Shown here piece after piece: positions 63,196 to 64,000 of a stretch of 64,000 bases of DNA. This DNA is from Prevotella sp. (lineage in GTDB: Bacteria; Bacteroidota; Bacteroidia; Bacteroidales; Bacteroidaceae): the NCBI GenBank assembly GCA_017462915.1, contig JAFTQG010000044.1, positions 1 through 64,000 on the forward strand, in the 5' to 3' direction. Below the pieces are notes generated by a model. That model was not told the DNA's origin and ran no database searches. It saw only the letters and a list, made by a program, of their open reading frames with translations. Position 1 is the first letter of the stretch; the number at the start of each line of letters is the position of its first letter. Position numbers and translations under genes: made by a program.

Positions 63196-64000
63196 ATGAT
63201 AAAAGGTAGAATTGACATAATCACTATGGGATGTTCGAAGAATCTTGTTGACAGCGAGTCTTTGATGCGTCTGTTGGGGAAGAAAGGGTATGATGTACAT
63301 CACGACTCTGACAATCCCCAAGGTGAATATGTTGTAGTGAATACTTGTGGATTCATCGGAGACGCAAAGGAAGAGAGCATCAACGCCATACTGGAGCTTG
63401 CAGAGGCGAAGGCTGAAGGAGTGATAGGAAAACTCGTTGTCATGGGATGTCTCTCTGAACGGTATCTTGCTGATTTAGAGGAGTCGATACCGGAAGTGGA
63501 CAAGTATTACGGGAAGTTCGATTTCAAGGATTTTGCAGAGTCATTACCAGAAAATGAAAACATGTCCGGCAGTGTGAAGGCACGGCTCACCACAACTCCC
63601 AAGCACTATGCATACTTAAAAATCAGCGAGGGGTGTGACCGCCGTTGTGCCTACTGTGCAATACCTCTTATTACAGGCAGACACAAGAGCCGCCCTATGG
63701 AGGAGATACTTGATGAAGTCCGTCTCCTTGTAGCTAATGGTGTACGTGAGTTCAATGTCATCGCCCAGGAACTGACATACTACGGCATAGACCTGTACGG
63801 CGAGCGTCGCATAGCGCAGCTGGTAGAAGCCATAGCACACGAGAAAGGAGTGCGGTGGATACGTCTCCACTATGCATATCCTAACCAGTTCCCAATGGAA
63901 TTGCTTGAAGTGATGCGCAACAACAGTAATGTATGCAAGTATCTTGACATAGCCTTGCAGCATATCTCAGACAATATGCTCGAGCGTATGCATCGCCACA
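63196..64000 (+). CDS. rimO: Ribosomal protein S12 methylthiotransferase RimO, partial (runs off window)
   Basis: The first 268 residues of a radical-SAM enzyme that adds a methylthio group to an aspartate of ribosomal protein S12. The N-terminal UPF0004 domain has three cluster cysteines (ITMGCSKN, VNTCGFIG, VMGCLSE). The radical-SAM motif is CDRRCAYCAIP (Cys-x3-Cys-x2-Cys), with VIAQELTYYGIDLYG nearby as in RimO rather than MiaB. The frame is open to the window end. It follows ftsY by 74 bp. Confidence 0.93.
   Translation, partial: MIKGRIDIITMGCSKNLVDSESLMRLLGKKGYDVHHDSDNPQGEYVVVNTCGFIGDAKEESINAILELAEAKAEGVIGKLVVMGCLSERYLADLEESIPEVDKYYGKFDFKDFAESLPENENMSGSVKARLTTTPKHYAYLKISEGCDRRCAYCAIPLITGRHKSRPMEEILDEVRLLVANGVREFNVIAQELTYYGIDLYGERRIAQLVEAIAHEKGVRWIRLHYAYPNQFPMELLEVMRNNSNVCKYLDIALQHISDNMLERMHRH

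Noticed and set aside
1-64000. tRNA or rRNA genes
   Set aside because: I found no T-loop, anticodon-arm or conserved rRNA segments on either strand by eye; a tRNAscan-SE run would settle it.

Overview
The window looks like a chromosomal segment of a Bacteroidales bacterium, most likely Prevotellaceae. Upstream regions repeatedly carry the Bacteroidetes promoter pattern (TTTG or a variant, 19-20 bases, then TAnnTTTG) and lack Shine-Dalgarno sites. Several genes are family-restricted: DUF4301, DUF4293, DUF4295, a CCDC81-type HU plus SPOR protein, a PorE-like OmpA lipoprotein, BT0820-type phosphatase, and the Bacteroidetes omega-like subunit. The species cannot be fixed from sequence alone. I see no rRNA, tRNA, CRISPR array, prophage or transposase gene.

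Layout. 0-6 kb: a small HAD phosphatase and a leftward polysaccharide start module (initiating phosphosugar transferase, rfbA, tyrosine autokinase). 6-9 kb: rightward operon of two conserved unknowns, zapA and rny. 9.4-14 kb: DUF4301, a RelA/SpoT homologue with a degenerate hydrolase site, and a GNAT acetyltransferase. 14.3-18.2 kb: leftward envelope cluster (HU/SPOR, FHA, PorE-like OmpA). 18.7-24.6 kb: rfbC, a lipoprotein, aspS, two small conserved genes, and a mannose-1-phosphate guanylyltransferase. 24.7-27.7 kb: leftward operon ompH-nth-radA with one-base stop/start overlaps, in which radA is broken by a one-base frameshift. 27.7-44 kb: pepD, a GHL10 hydrolase, wza, glmS, carAB-rpe-nucleoside transporter, then a nuclease, rsmE, a lipoprotein and an ABC ATPase. 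44.2-46 kb: three small exported proteins followed by a repeat-dense gene-poor stretch. 46.2-51 kb: gluQ-nhaC and uvrB. 51-57.5 kb: bamD-omega-DUF4293, a small exported protein and a 1195-residue pyruvate:ferredoxin oxidoreductase. 57.8-64 kb: an ATP-grasp-like protein, a cyclophilin, rpmB-rpmG-DUF4295, a DMT transporter, ftsY and the start of rimO.

The genes are mostly housekeeping (cell envelope, nucleotide and amino-sugar supply, translation, repair). Surface polysaccharide genes are scattered: initiating transferase, rfbA and wzc at 1-6 kb, rfbC at 18.7 kb, the GDP-mannose gene at 23.5 kb and wza at 31 kb.

The most unusual content lies between genes. Five arrays of 3-4 near-palindromes (consensus AAAAGGTNACCTTTT) occur at about 0, 18.4, 30.9, 45.9 and 59.1 kb. 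The units are set at exactly 22 bp (one 21-bp step), and several neighbouring units are exact reverse complements with matched base changes. A ~200-bp terminal-inverted-repeat element is present in three copies, two of which flank gluQ-nhaC in direct orientation. There are also a ~180-bp element with 14-bp perfect inverted ends, a ~98-bp inverted-repeat element with a solo end 9 kb away, a ~170-bp imperfect palindrome, and mirrored G/T-rich and A/C-rich tandem repeats. I do not recognise a described system that explains the 22-bp arrays.
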